Source of the DNA: Neolewinella aurantiaca
Lineage (GTDB): Bacteria > Bacteroidota > Bacteroidia > Chitinophagales > Saprospiraceae
NCBI RefSeq assembly: GCF_008014675.1
Contig: NZ_VOXD01000002.1
Location: 222,929 to 286,928, forward strand
Length of the DNA: 64,000 nucleotides
Reading direction: 5' to 3'
Shown: positions 42,641 through 51,145 of the stretch, piece after piece
Numbering within the stretch: the first letter of the stretch is position 1
Layout: every line of letters starts with the position of its first letter
Program-made: the position numbers and the translations under genes
The notes under the pieces: model-generated
What the model saw: the letters and a program-made list of their open reading frames with translations, nothing else
Told to the model about the DNA's origin: nothing
Database searches by the model: none

Positions 42641-42729
42641 TTGAGTCCGGCGCTTTACCACTTAAGCAACCGTGGAGGGAAATTTTCTCATTGATCCACG
42701 GACGGGGCTCGAACCCGCATAGCCAGATT
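42641..42729 (-). tRNA. Candidate circularly permuted tRNA
   Basis: Read on the minus strand, the 3' half comes first. It is AA, anticodon 3' strand TCTGG, CTAT, a perfect T-arm (GCGGG, loop TTCGAGC, CCCGT), acceptor CCGTGGA and base T. A 17-nt spacer follows. Then comes the 5' half: acceptor TCCACGG (perfect 7-bp partner), TT, D-arm GCTT-AAGTGGTA-AAGC, G, anticodon 5' strand CCGGA (pairs with TCTGG, one wobble) and CTCAA. Rejoined in normal order this is a 72-nt cloverleaf cut in the anticodon loop. The missing halves are not found on the outer sides. The anticodon is uncertain: CAA, or UUC if bases from the upstream TTTTCAA are used. Confidence 0.45.
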
Positions 42730-42766
42730 GAAAACGAAGTAACGCCATGTCCTGACTGCCACGAAG

Positions 42767-42840
42767 TACTCCCGAAGGGCGACGATCCCTCTTTTCCGCC
42801 GTGAAAGGGCGGTGTCCTAACCTACTTAGACGACAGGAGC
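42767..42840 (-). tRNA. tRNA-Glu(UUC)-like gene with atypical T-loop
   Basis: A full 74-nt cloverleaf. The acceptor is GCTCCTG with CGGGAGT (7 pairs, two wobbles). The D-arm is GTCT...GGAC. The anticodon arm CCGCC-CTTTCAC-GGCGG gives anticodon TTC. A 4-nt variable loop follows, then T-stem GAGGG/CCCTT and no encoded CCA. The T-loop is ATCGTCG instead of TTCGANN, so the universal T54-A58 pair is changed. This suggests a degenerate or specialised tRNA rather than the housekeeping copy. Confidence 0.6.
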
Positions 42841-42882
42841 AAAGACCCGAAAAGAAAACGAAGTGGGGTTGCGCCGAAGCGC

Positions 42883-42958
42883 TCAGGACTCGAACCTGCT
42901 ACCCCGGATGTGGGATAGTCAAACCAAACGAAGGAACCTACTTTCTGGCTGTTCCGGG
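42883..42958 (-). ncRNA. tRNA-like fragment with T-arm and interrupted anticodon stem
   Basis: A T-arm (GCAGG, loop TTCGAGT, CCTGA) is preceded by an anticodon-type stem CCGGA / TCCGG whose two strands are 44 nt apart. A further CTATCCC/GGGGTAG stem lies inside. No matching acceptor or D-arm could be settled. It may be a decayed tRNA with an insertion in the anticodon loop. Confidence 0.3.
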
Positions 42959-43069
42959 TTGCGCCACGGGCATTGCCGTGACTGACAGGATAATGCTCTG
43001 AAGCAATCTGAAAGTTGCAAGAAGAAGTGAAAAATGCAGCGGCATTACTGACTACATTCCACCTACTTC

Positions 43070-43128
43070 TTTTCTCCGACGCTTCCAACGCGCGGCAGCA
43101 CTACCTGTTACTCACTTCACTCTATCTA
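43070..43128. repeat. CACTACC-family repeat at the lepA 3' end
   Basis: CCAACGCGCGGCAGCACTACC (43086 on) continues through CACTTCACTCTATCTA and stops at the lepA stop codon. Same family as the 12988-13368 block. Confidence 0.65.
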
Positions 43129-44916
43129 CTAGTCCAGTTTCAGACACTCCAGGAACGCCTTCTGCGGCACCTCTACTTTACCGAACTGGCGCATCTTACG
43201 CTTACCTGCCTTTTGCTTCTCGAGGAGCTTACGCTTACGCGAAATGTCTCCACCGTAACACTTGGCCGTAACGTCTTTGCGCATGGCAGAGAGGGTTTCC
43301 CGGGCGATTACCTTGGCGCCGATGGCAGCCTGGATGGCAATCATGAACTGCTGGCGGGGGAGCAGCTCACGCAGCTTCTTGCACATGCCCCGTCCTACGT
43401 ACTGAGCTTTCGAGCGGTGAACGAGAGCGCTAAGTGCATCGACGTTCTCACCGTTGAGCTTGATGTCCATCCGCACGAGGTCGGTTTCCTGGTAATCCTT
43501 CGGTTGGTAATCGAAGCTGGCGTAACCACGGCTGAGGCTTTTGAGGCGGTCGTAGAAATCAAAGACGATTTCTGCGAGAGGAAGCTCGAAGTGTAGTTCT
43601 ACGCGTTGAGGGCTGAGGTAGGTCTGCTTGGTAAGCGTTCCACGCTTGTCGATGCAGAGGTTCATGATCGCACCGATGTAATCGGTGGTGGTGATGATCT
43701 GAGCGAAAATGATGGGCTCTTCCACCATCTGGCGGTTGTTTTGCTCCGGAAGTTCCGCAGGGTTGCGGATTTCGGTGACCACGCCTTTGGTATCGGTGAC
43801 ACGGTAGGTTACGTTCGGGACGGTGGTGATTACGTCCATGCCGAATTCACGGAACAGACGTTCCTGCACGATTTCGAGGTGGAGCATCCCGAGGAAGCCA
43901 CAACGGAAACCGTAGCCGAGGGCGGCGGATGTTTCGGGCTCGAAGACGAGACTGGCGTCGTTGAGCTGAAGCTTTTCGAGGCTGTCGCGGAGCGGTTCGA
44001 AGTCGTCGTTGTCCAGCGGGAAGATACCCGCGAAAACCATCGGTTTCACTTCTTCGAAGCCGGAGAGCATCTCGGCCGGGTTTTCCTTGAGAGTGACCGT
44101 GTCACCCACCTTGATTTCGGAACTGTTCTTTACGCCGGTGATGATGTAGCCTACGCTGCCACAGCCAATTTCGTTCTGTGGCTTAGGTGTAATCTCCATC
44201 GCGCCAACTTCGTTGGCGGTGTAGACCGCACCCGTGGCGATAAACTTGATGTCTTGCAGTTTCTTCAGGGAGCCGTTCATGATCCGGACGTAAGCAATCA
44301 CGCCGCGAAAAGGGTTGAATACGGAGTCGAAGATAAGGGCCTGAAGCGGCGCTTCGGGGTCTCCGCTGGGCGGAGGGACGCGCTCGACGACGGCGGTCAT
44401 GATTTCCTGCACACCGATGCCGGTCTTGCCGGATGCTTCGATGATGTCTTCACGGGCGCAGCCCGTGAGCTCGATCATCTGATCGGCCATCTCTTCGATG
44501 CGGGCTGTTTCCATGTCAACCTTGTTGAGCACGGGGATGATTTCGAGGTCGTGCTCCAGGGCGAGGAAGAGGTTGGAGATGGTCTGTGCCTGGATACCCT
44601 GAGTAGCATCGACGAGCAATAAAGCACCTTCACAGGCGGCAATCGAGCGGGATACTTCGTAGCTGAAATCTACGTGGCCGGGCGTGTCAATCATGTTGAA
44701 GACATATCCGGTCCCGTCCGTATGCTTGTAGTGCATCTGGATGGCGTGGCTCTTGATGGTGATGCCGCGCTCGCGTTCGAGATCCATGTCGTCGAGCTGT
44801 TGGTCCATCTTCTGGCGTTCTCCTACAGACTGGGTAAAGTCGAGGAGTCGGTCGGAAAGGGTACTCTTGCCATGGTCAATGTGGGCAATAACACAGAAGT
44901 TGCGAATATTCTTCAT
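43129..44916 (-). CDS. lepA: Elongation factor 4 (LepA), back-translocating GTPase
   Basis: 595-aa translational GTPase that acts on stalled ribosomes. It has the G1 motif AHIDHGKS (11-18), G3 DTPGHVDF and G4 NKVD. Family-specific C-terminal sequences include [14 protein letters not shown] and the basic end [20 protein letters not shown]. Length is normal. The promoter box TACCTTTG at 44924-44931 lies 7 nt before the ATG. The tRNA-like cluster lies downstream on the same strand. Confidence 0.97.
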   Translation of the reverse strand: MKNIRNFCVIAHIDHGKSTLSDRLLDFTQSVGERQKMDQQLDDMDLERERGITIKSHAIQMHYKHTDGTGYVFNMIDTPGHVDFSYEVSRSIAACEGALLLVDATQGIQAQTISNLFLALEHDLEIIPVLNKVDMETARIEEMADQMIELTGCAREDIIEASGKTGIGVQEIMTAVVERVPPPSGDPEAPLQALIFDSVFNPFRGVIAYVRIMNGSLKKLQDIKFIATGAVYTANEVGAMEITPKPQNEIGCGSVGYIITGVKNSSEIKVGDTVTLKENPAEMLSGFEEVKPMVFAGIFPLDNDDFEPLRDSLEKLQLNDASLVFEPETSAALGYGFRCGFLGMLHLEIVQERLFREFGMDVITTVPNVTYRVTDTKGVVTEIRNPAELPEQNNRQMVEEPIIFAQIITTTDYIGAIMNLCIDKRGTLTKQTYLSPQRVELHFELPLAEIVFDFYDRLKSLSRGYASFDYQPKDYQETDLVRMDIKLNGENVDALSALVHRSKAQYVGRGMCKKLRELLPRQQFMIAIQAAIGAKVIARETLSAMRKDVTAKCYGGDISRKRKLLEKQKAGKRKMRQFGKVEVPQKAFLECLKLD

Positions 44917-44923
44917 ACGGGCG

Positions 44924-44931
44924 CAAAGGTA
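44924..44931 (-). promoter_or_regulatory. -7 box of lepA
   Basis: TACCTTTG, 7 nt before the ATG on the minus strand. Confidence 0.6.
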
Positions 44932-45091
44932 ACGTTAATCTTTAATGCTTAAAAGCTTTGCATGCTATAGAAACAGTCCGCAAATCATGGCGGTGTCAAA
45001 GAAAACGCCGGGAGGTGTGTTTAGGTTGCGAAGTTTACTGAGCGAACAGCAGGGTTTGGGGTGTTATTTTCTTTGTCGGTTTTATCGGTTC

Positions 45092-45682
45092 TTAGAAATG
45101 GATGATCATGCCCAGTCCGTTTTCCGTTGCACGCAGCAGGAGCGGAATGTCCGTGTTTCTCCCCGCCGCGATGAAATAGTTGGCCAGGTCAAAAACCATC
45201 AGGAAGGCGCCCTGCAGCATGATGCTCTGACCAAATCCTTTGAGTTGATCAGCGTTCACGTCCGGCCGTTTGGCCCGCTCGGTGAGGTAAAGCCCGCCCA
45301 TGATGTAGCCTACATCGAGCCCGGCATTAAAGAGCAGTACCTTCTGAAAGCCCTGGTGCTTACTCAGGCTGGTGGCCAGGTCCCAGGCAGCGGGGTCCGA
45401 TTTCAGGGCGGAGTAGTAACCCAAGCCCGCGATGGCCAGATTGACACCGTTCCACAGTGCGTTCATGCGGTGAAAATGTTTCGTAGCGCCGTCCGCAGAG
45501 CCCTGGAGGGCGACACCGGTGGCGATGTTGGCTACTGCCCAGCCGCCGAGGGTAAGCATGGCGGTTTTCTGGTGATCAAGGCTTTGTTGGTTGAAGGTAG
45601 GCAGGTCCAGTTGAATACCCTGAGCGTGAAGGCCGGAAACGGTGAGTGCAAGCACGAAGAGAAGCGAGAGGCGGATGATCAT
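45092..45682 (-). CDS. Exported helical membrane-associated protein, unknown
   Basis: 196 aa with a signal peptide (1-18, ending GLHAQ). Several hydrophobic helices follow, with a central FHRMNALWNGVNLAIAGLGYY and GLDVGYIMGGLYL. It resembles uncharacterised Bacteroidota proteins of about 200 aa with an N-H-R-motif helix bundle. No function known. The frame continues upstream to 45811, across a dispersed motif copy, but ATG 45682 starts the signal peptide. Divergent from the CotH-like gene. Confidence 0.7.
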   Translation of the reverse strand: MIIRLSLLFVLALTVSGLHAQGIQLDLPTFNQQSLDHQKTAMLTLGGWAVANIATGVALQGSADGATKHFHRMNALWNGVNLAIAGLGYYSALKSDPAAWDLATSLSKHQGFQKVLLFNAGLDVGYIMGGLYLTERAKRPDVNADQLKGFGQSIMLQGAFLMVFDLANYFIAAGRNTDIPLLLRATENGLGMIIHF

Positions 45683-45750
45683 AAAACTATAAGTCCGGGG
45701 GAGCAGATCAGGTTCACCACCGCCCGTTCGGAGGTGCGTAAAACAGCGGC

Positions 45751-45938
45751 GGCGCGGACGCAGGATGCATTGTGCGCTCTTGAGGAGGCTTGTTGAATCA
45801 TAATCAGCCAAACTTGTGCGTTCCCAATGTGCAAGCCGTACCTTACGGCCCTTAATCTATCCAACTGATCGAATGAGCGTTGTACAACGGCTAACCTACC
45901 TTGCTATATTTACCATACTTTGCACCTGCGGCCCCGCC
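45751..45938. repeat. Dispersed motif inverted pair D
   Basis: GGCGCGGACGCAGGATGCAT (45751-45770) and TTTGCACCTGCGGCCCCGCC (45919-45938). The pair brackets the divergent promoter region. The right copy lies inside the signal peptide of the CotH-like protein (C-T-C-G-P-A). Confidence 0.7.
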
Positions 45939-47465
45939 CTGATGAATGCTCAGGAAGACCTCTACGCACTGGAGCACGTAGTGGAAATAGAGCTGGAAAT
46001 GCACGATGATAACTGGAAAAAGAAACTGAACGCCTGGAAAAAGCAATTGCAAAAAAAACGCGTTACGGCCACGCTCAAAGTGGATGGTGTCACTTACGAT
46101 AGTGTGGGCGTCCGGCTGAAGGGAAACAGTTCTTATTTCGCTCCGGCCCGCGCGGAGAAGAAGAAGTTACCCTTCAACATCAAGCTCAGTTACATCAATA
46201 AAAAACAGAGCGTAAACGGGAAATATGAGACGCTGAAACTGAGTAATCTATTCCGTGATCCCAGCTATCTGCGCGAAACCCTGAGCTACCAGATCGTCCG
46301 TGACTATATGGCCGCTCCGGAGTGTAATTATGCCCGCTTGACCGTTGACGGTGAGTACTACGGCCTGTACAACCTGACCGAATCGATCGACGAGAATTTC
46401 TGGGAAGAGGAGTTTGCGACCACCAACGGAATAATGTTCAAATGTGACCCGGAAAGCAAAGAGGACGCCCCGGAAAACTGCCCGCCCGGCATTGGTGCTA
46501 ACCTGGCCTACATCGGGGAAGACACCGCCTGCTATGCCGCCCGCTACGAATTGAAAAAATCTGATTATGGCTGGGGAGAGCTCATGGACCTGAGCGAAGC
46601 TGTGACGGAAGAAGATTCGGATCTCAACGGTATCCTCAACGTAGACGAAGCGCTATGGATGCTTGCTTTCGATAACGCGCTTGCAAACCTCGACAGTTAT
46701 CTCGGTGCATTTTGCCACAATTATTACCTGCTGAAAGACGAATCCGGTATCTGGCGGCCCATCGTCTGGGACCTCAACCTGAGCATGGGCGGCTTCCGCC
46801 TGCTGGATGAAAAACGAATCCTGACCGATGATGAACTCGTTTCGTTGAGCCCCTTTATCCATTTTTCAGAACGCAATGAGGACCGTCCCCTAATTCTGCG
46901 CCTTTTTGACAACCCGCTGTACCGCAAAATGTACGTTGCCCACCTGCGTACCATATACGACGAGCAATTTGCCTCAGGGCTGTACGACGAACGGGCAAAA
47001 AAAATCCGCGAAGTGATTTCTTCTCTTGTGATTCACGAGCCGAATCCTCTGTATCCTACCGAGAACTACACCCTGAATTACCACGGAACAGTAGAGGTTG
47101 CGGGCGGTAAAGTGATCGGTGTTGAAGAATTTTTCAAGAAGCGGGGCAATTACCTGAAAGAGCACAAACTCTACGCGCAACCGGTGCCCGTGATTGCCAA
47201 CCATACTGCCGTTAAATCAGGCGACGAGGTGGTCGTTTCCGTTTCACTGGAAGAAGGAGATTCCGGCCAGCCCGTATGGGTGGCCCACCGGCGGGAGGGC
47301 GCAGGAACCTTTGCGTACAAAGAACTCAAGGCCGAAGCGGACGGTAACTATACCATCACCCTGCCCGGAGAGGAAATCGAAGAGTACTTTCTGGTGGCAG
47401 AAGGCCGTATTTCGGCAACAGTCTTGCCGGCGAGGTCGGCCCGGGAGTGGTTTACCGTGAAATGA
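45873..47465 (+). CDS. CotH-kinase-family exported protein
   Basis: 530 aa with a signal peptide (about 1-25). The CotH domain at about 30-370 has VGVRLKGNSSY, PFNIKLSYINK and ETLKLSNLFRDPSYLRETLSY. It continues with YYGLYNLTESIDENFWEEEF and WRPIVWDLNLSMGGF. CotH proteins are atypical protein kinases or cellulosome/surface components; in marine Bacteroidota they are common secreted proteins of unclear role. The C-terminal 90 residues form a small beta domain. The frame extends to 45816, but ATG 45873 precedes the signal peptide. Confidence 0.88.
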   Translation: MSVVQRLTYLAIFTILCTCGPALMNAQEDLYALEHVVEIELEMHDDNWKKKLNAWKKQLQKKRVTATLKVDGVTYDSVGVRLKGNSSYFAPARAEKKKLPFNIKLSYINKKQSVNGKYETLKLSNLFRDPSYLRETLSYQIVRDYMAAPECNYARLTVDGEYYGLYNLTESIDENFWEEEFATTNGIMFKCDPESKEDAPENCPPGIGANLAYIGEDTACYAARYELKKSDYGWGELMDLSEAVTEEDSDLNGILNVDEALWMLAFDNALANLDSYLGAFCHNYYLLKDESGIWRPIVWDLNLSMGGFRLLDEKRILTDDELVSLSPFIHFSERNEDRPLILRLFDNPLYRKMYVAHLRTIYDEQFASGLYDERAKKIREVISSLVIHEPNPLYPTENYTLNYHGTVEVAGGKVIGVEEFFKKRGNYLKEHKLYAQPVPVIANHTAVKSGDEVVVSVSLEEGDSGQPVWVAHRREGAGTFAYKELKAEADGNYTITLPGEEIEEYFLVAEGRISATVLPARSAREWFTVK

Positions 47466-47492
47466 TATTGACTGGCAACTTTTGCACTACGA

Positions 47493-47699
47493 ATGAAAGA
47501 ACTACCCGATAACGTCATCTGGCTTGAAGACGCCGGCAATAGCCGATACGTCAATAAGTATGAACGTAAGCCCTTCGAAGAAGGAGAGGTTTCCACGTTT
47601 TTCGACTACGACCCCGACGGTGGGATAGACTACGATACTGCGGTAACCTGCCGGGTGGAGCACGATGAAGTGCTGGGACTGATCGCCAGGCTCGTGTAG
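47493..47699 (+). CDS. Small acidic protein, unknown
   Basis: 68 aa and acidic, with IWLEDAGNSRYVNKYERKPF and an Asp/Tyr-rich FFDYDPDGGIDYD stretch. No known family. An ACTTTTG box lies 8 nt before the ATG. 27 bp after the CotH-like gene on the same strand, so it may be co-transcribed or have its own promoter. Confidence 0.5.
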   Translation: MKELPDNVIWLEDAGNSRYVNKYERKPFEEGEVSTFFDYDPDGGIDYDTAVTCRVEHDEVLGLIARLV

Positions 47700-47745
47700 C
47701 CAAAATGGAGGTGCAATCGGGATTATTCATCCGCCCGGGGTCACA

Positions 47746-48495
47746 CTATTTTACATTTTCGGAAGATATTTTTTCGGCGTACGCCTTTGGCGTACTGTTG
47801 GTCATTTCCCTGAATACCTTGTAAAAAGTGCTCTTGTTTTTAAAGCCGCAGCGCTGCGCGATGCCGAAGAAGGTGTGCTGACGAAATTCCCCGGCTTTGA
47901 TACGACTAACCACCGCTTCGATGCGGAAGCTGTTGATAAAGGAGAGGAAATTTGTTCCGCCGTGGTGGTTAATCACCTGGCTCAGGTATTTGGTATTGGT
48001 ATCCAGTTTAAGGGATAGCTTACGTAGGGTAAGGTCGGGATTGAGGTACAGTTTTTCGGTGGCCATGACCTCTTTGATGCGCTCGAACAAACGGAGCTCG
48101 TCAAGGCCACGCAAGCTGCTGGTCCGGTACCGGTCTTTGAGGTTGAGCAACGAAATTCGGTGGTCGTGTACCACCCGGTCGCCGTCGACCTCAAATGCGA
48201 TGTAGTTGACCAACTTGTTTTCAGCGTTGTGGATGGGGTGTATCACGAGTTTACAGAGATAGGCTTCTCCGTTTTTCCGGTGATTGGTGATTGTTTCTTT
48301 GAACGGTTCTTCGCTGGCCAGCCCATCCTTGATACGTTGGATGGCGTCAGGTTCAGTTTGCGGCCCCTGAAGGATGTGCCCCGGGCTTTTGCCGATAACT
48401 TCTCCTGTTTCGTATCCGGTGACGAATTCGAAATCCTGATTTACCCATAGAATGCGTCGGTTAGCATCGGTTAGAATAACTGCAACTCGATTCAT
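47746..48495 (-). CDS. PAS-sensor AraC-family transcriptional regulator
   Basis: 249-aa one-component regulator. An N-terminal PAS domain (about 5-105) has ILWVNQDFEFVTGYETGEVIGK. It resembles LOV domains in layout but lacks the photoactive Cys (the loop reads SPGHILQG). A C-terminal AraC/HTH_18 domain (about 150-240) has LSLKLDTNTKYLSQVINHHGG and FGIAQRCGFKNKSTFYKVFRE. Ligand unknown. Divergent from the large gene at 48863. Confidence 0.85.
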   Translation of the reverse strand: MNRVAVILTDANRRILWVNQDFEFVTGYETGEVIGKSPGHILQGPQTEPDAIQRIKDGLASEEPFKETITNHRKNGEAYLCKLVIHPIHNAENKLVNYIAFEVDGDRVVHDHRISLLNLKDRYRTSSLRGLDELRLFERIKEVMATEKLYLNPDLTLRKLSLKLDTNTKYLSQVINHHGGTNFLSFINSFRIEAVVSRIKAGEFRQHTFFGIAQRCGFKNKSTFYKVFREMTNSTPKAYAEKISSENVK

Positions 48496-48862
48496 AATTG
48501 TTTTAGATGGAGTAACCCTCGCCGGTTGGAGGCGGAGAGTCTGGTATTAAAAAGGGGAGCCGGGAGTAGTGGCAAGACGAACCTGAAGAGATACGCTCAC
48601 CGAATGGCAAACTCACCGGCAGAAAAACGGTTAGTTCTTTTAACAAAACGAAATTCTGCCCCAAAGTTGAGAAACACTTCAAAGTGTGAAAATGTGCTGA
48701 CCCAATTGCCCTAAAATCAGCCTGTCTGTACCCACACAAGGAAGAAAAGCACTGATTTGGTTGGTGTCCGGGCAGACTTGAAGGTAAATTCGCATTGTTT
48801 CTGTTGCCGGATTGTCGTGCTAAAGGTATGAAAAGTTGCCTACATCTGAACCATAAAATACT
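48496..48862. other. 367-bp divergent intergenic region
   Basis: Between the PAS-AraC gene and the 759-aa gene. It contains a short inverted repeat CACTTCAAAGTG (48676-48687) that could be an operator. I see no gene or dispersed motif copy. Confidence 0.4.
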
Positions 48863-51142
48863 ATGAGAGCCCTGGCTTCGAAGGATAAATTACCAGAAAT
48901 ATACCCCGTGTCGGGTCCGGAAAGCGGACCGGTGCGGAGCGTCCGCGGACCCGGGCGCTTGCTGTGGAGCGCACGCGCGGCCTTAGCAACAGTCAGGGCC
49001 GGAGGAAGAGTGTGGGTAAAGACCCGTTTTCCTGGTGATGAGGCTCAGTTTCTCCGGCTGATTGAAAAACTGCAAGTCGGAGGGCAGGGGAGTGGTAGTG
49101 AAAAATACCACGCTTTGCCCCCAGCAAATCATGATCGTTTTTTTGGTGACTATTCATTCTCCGAAACCGTAGGGTTGTGGTTGGAAAAAGGGACAAAAGA
49201 AGCCTCATGCCTGTTGAATCCGTTCATTTCTACGGAGGGTTTCGCTTTCACTCCCGATGAGTACCTCGATTTATTGGAACGATTGCGGGGCGCCGTAAGG
49301 CGTTACAACCGTTTGCCAGGGGTGAGCAACGGACTGGAAGACCTGAATACCGGTTTTTTCAGGTACCGTAATCTGGAAGAGAGTACCGCCTTTATCCGTT
49401 CGCATTTAACTGAATACCTCGAACGCGGAGACAAACTGCACCGGAATTTCCTGTTGGTCATCAACCAGCATGCGCGTTCCGTTGCCACGGAAAAACGCCG
49501 GGAACTGAGAGAGAAGACGAATGAGCTGGAAAAGCTGGAACGAGAGCTTACTCAGGCGGAGGAAATGACCGGCCGTCGTCAGCGAAAAGTATTTGCCGAA
49601 ATAGCGGTCAGGTGGGAAAATTACCTGAAAGCAGCTCACCGGAAGACTGAGGAGGAAACCGTAAATGCCGACGGCGAAAGCCTCCGGGCAAACCTGGAAA
49701 ATGAGCGGGAGGCGCTGAACGCTGCCTTTACGCTGATGGGACGGGAATTGAAGACAGACGGACTGTCTCTGAGTGCACTGACGGTCAATCCCCGCCACGG
49801 TGATCCTAACCGGCTCCGGGAGCTGGAGGGGGCTCTGAATGACTTGTTGAGAGAGGTAGACGAAGCGGGACTATATCAACTGCCACTACGGGTGACCGAT
49901 GCAGCTACTACTCCGCGGCAATTACAACAGCTGGACAGCCTGCTTGGTAAGCTGAGGAATACTGAGCTCCATCTCGGTGAGCTGCCCGTGTTTTATGATC
50001 AGCGCCATTTCTGGTACGCACAACCAGCGCACTTGCGTCGTCTTTTAGCGCCGCTTCTGGACTTGCCACCAGAAGATTGGGAAACGGCTTTCAGCAGCTG
50101 GTACTTCGAGCGATGCCTCGAACGGGAGCAGCGGCCTGAGCGCTTTTTTCTGGAGAGCATTGAGCCCGGTCCGGTAACGGTCAGTGCTTCCGAATCGGTG
50201 CAGGTAAAAGCCGGGAACCTCGGTTTTGTGAGGCCAGGCGAAGCCTGGCCGTCAGCCACCTCCGAAGACCTGTTGCTTGACCTCAGCGGGAAAGATGATT
50301 TTAACGGCGAAATCATTGCGAAGACCCTATCCGTCAATCCTTTGTCGGATGTCTCTGCTTTGCCCGTAGCGGTGAGTGGCCACCGAGACCCGGTTCTGTT
50401 GTTCAGTCAGTCGTTTCAGCCATTGCACCCTCCTGCGTGGCGTGAACGAGTTGCCGGATCTTCACCTGCTGGCCCGCCCAACTGCGTACTTTTTCAGTCC
50501 GACGACTCTTCGCCGTGGTGTCCGCTGAGTGATTGGGATGGAAGCACGGTGGATAAGTTGAATGTCTTTTTACCGGAGAAGCTTACGGACGAAGCAGGAA
50601 AGTGCCTGATCGACACCTGGGAATCACTTATTGCTTCTGCTCCGGAGATTACGTTCTTTCATACCCTTTCCCCGAATACTATCACCCAAGGGCTTTTAAG
50701 TGACGGGATCAACGGAGCTTTTCTGACTTCCGTATTGTTACGGGCCGCAGAGGCCGCAGAAGCAGAACCATTCGACCGGGGAGCGCTGGCAGCGCTGGGC
50801 CGTGAAGTCCGTATCCGCTGCGGTTTGCCCGAGCCAGGCCCGCATCCCCTTGCCGTACAGTTCGGAAATGCCCTGAAAGCAGAGCTCCCCGATCATTTTA
50901 TTGAGATATACGTGCCGTGGCGAGACACCTTTCTCCCTCTCGTGCTGCAGTCTCCTTCGGGGAGGAAATCCGTTCTCCTACCCGATGGCCGCCTGCCTGG
51001 CAGGGCCGACAAAGAGGTCGAAATGGTCAGGCAGGAAGAACTACGATCAGTAGGCTTTGATGTGTTAGGGCTGAATGCTCTGAACTGCTGGGAGAATCTG
51101 GCGGATGAAGTTGAGCGGATTGTCCGTAAAGTCAAGGGCTAG
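48863..51142 (+). CDS. Degenerate SF1 helicase/nuclease-like protein, unknown
   Basis: 759 aa, no signal peptide. The N-terminus (residues 27-62: VRGPGRLLWSARAALATVRA, then GGRVWVKTRFPGDEA) aligns by eye with the Walker A region of DUF4011-type SF1 helicases. The GKS is replaced by LWS. A coiled coil spans about 205-320. The last 80 residues (FLPLVLQSPSGRKS, RADKEVEMVRQEELRSVGFD, then NCWENLADEVERI) resemble the C-terminal Vsr/REase-like domain of such helicases. It is probably an inactive relative or a new family; this is inference. Convergent with the TamB gene, 3 bp apart. Confidence 0.55.
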   Translation: MRALASKDKLPEIYPVSGPESGPVRSVRGPGRLLWSARAALATVRAGGRVWVKTRFPGDEAQFLRLIEKLQVGGQGSGSEKYHALPPANHDRFFGDYSFSETVGLWLEKGTKEASCLLNPFISTEGFAFTPDEYLDLLERLRGAVRRYNRLPGVSNGLEDLNTGFFRYRNLEESTAFIRSHLTEYLERGDKLHRNFLLVINQHARSVATEKRRELREKTNELEKLERELTQAEEMTGRRQRKVFAEIAVRWENYLKAAHRKTEEETVNADGESLRANLENEREALNAAFTLMGRELKTDGLSLSALTVNPRHGDPNRLRELEGALNDLLREVDEAGLYQLPLRVTDAATTPRQLQQLDSLLGKLRNTELHLGELPVFYDQRHFWYAQPAHLRRLLAPLLDLPPEDWETAFSSWYFERCLEREQRPERFFLESIEPGPVTVSASESVQVKAGNLGFVRPGEAWPSATSEDLLLDLSGKDDFNGEIIAKTLSVNPLSDVSALPVAVSGHRDPVLLFSQSFQPLHPPAWRERVAGSSPAGPPNCVLFQSDDSSPWCPLSDWDGSTVDKLNVFLPEKLTDEAGKCLIDTWESLIASAPEITFFHTLSPNTITQGLLSDGINGAFLTSVLLRAAEAAEAEPFDRGALAALGREVRIRCGLPEPGPHPLAVQFGNALKAELPDHFIEIYVPWRDTFLPLVLQSPSGRKSVLLPDGRLPGRADKEVEMVRQEELRSVGFDVLGLNALNCWENLADEVERIVRKVKG

Positions 51143-51145
51143 ACG

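Noticed and set aside
42461..42661. N-terminal extension of the small membrane protein gene
   Set aside because: The extension crosses the dispersed motif and tRNA-like DNA and encodes an Arg/Pro-rich stretch unlike a membrane protein start.
42461..43128. tmRNA or RNase P RNA in the 668-bp gap
   Set aside because: Size would fit, but no tag reading frame, no tmRNA acceptor sequence and none of the conserved RNase P P4 elements were found.
47746..48495. LOV photoreceptor
   Set aside because: The PAS domain lacks the flavin-adduct Cys in the GxNCRFLQ position, so blue-light chemistry is unlikely.
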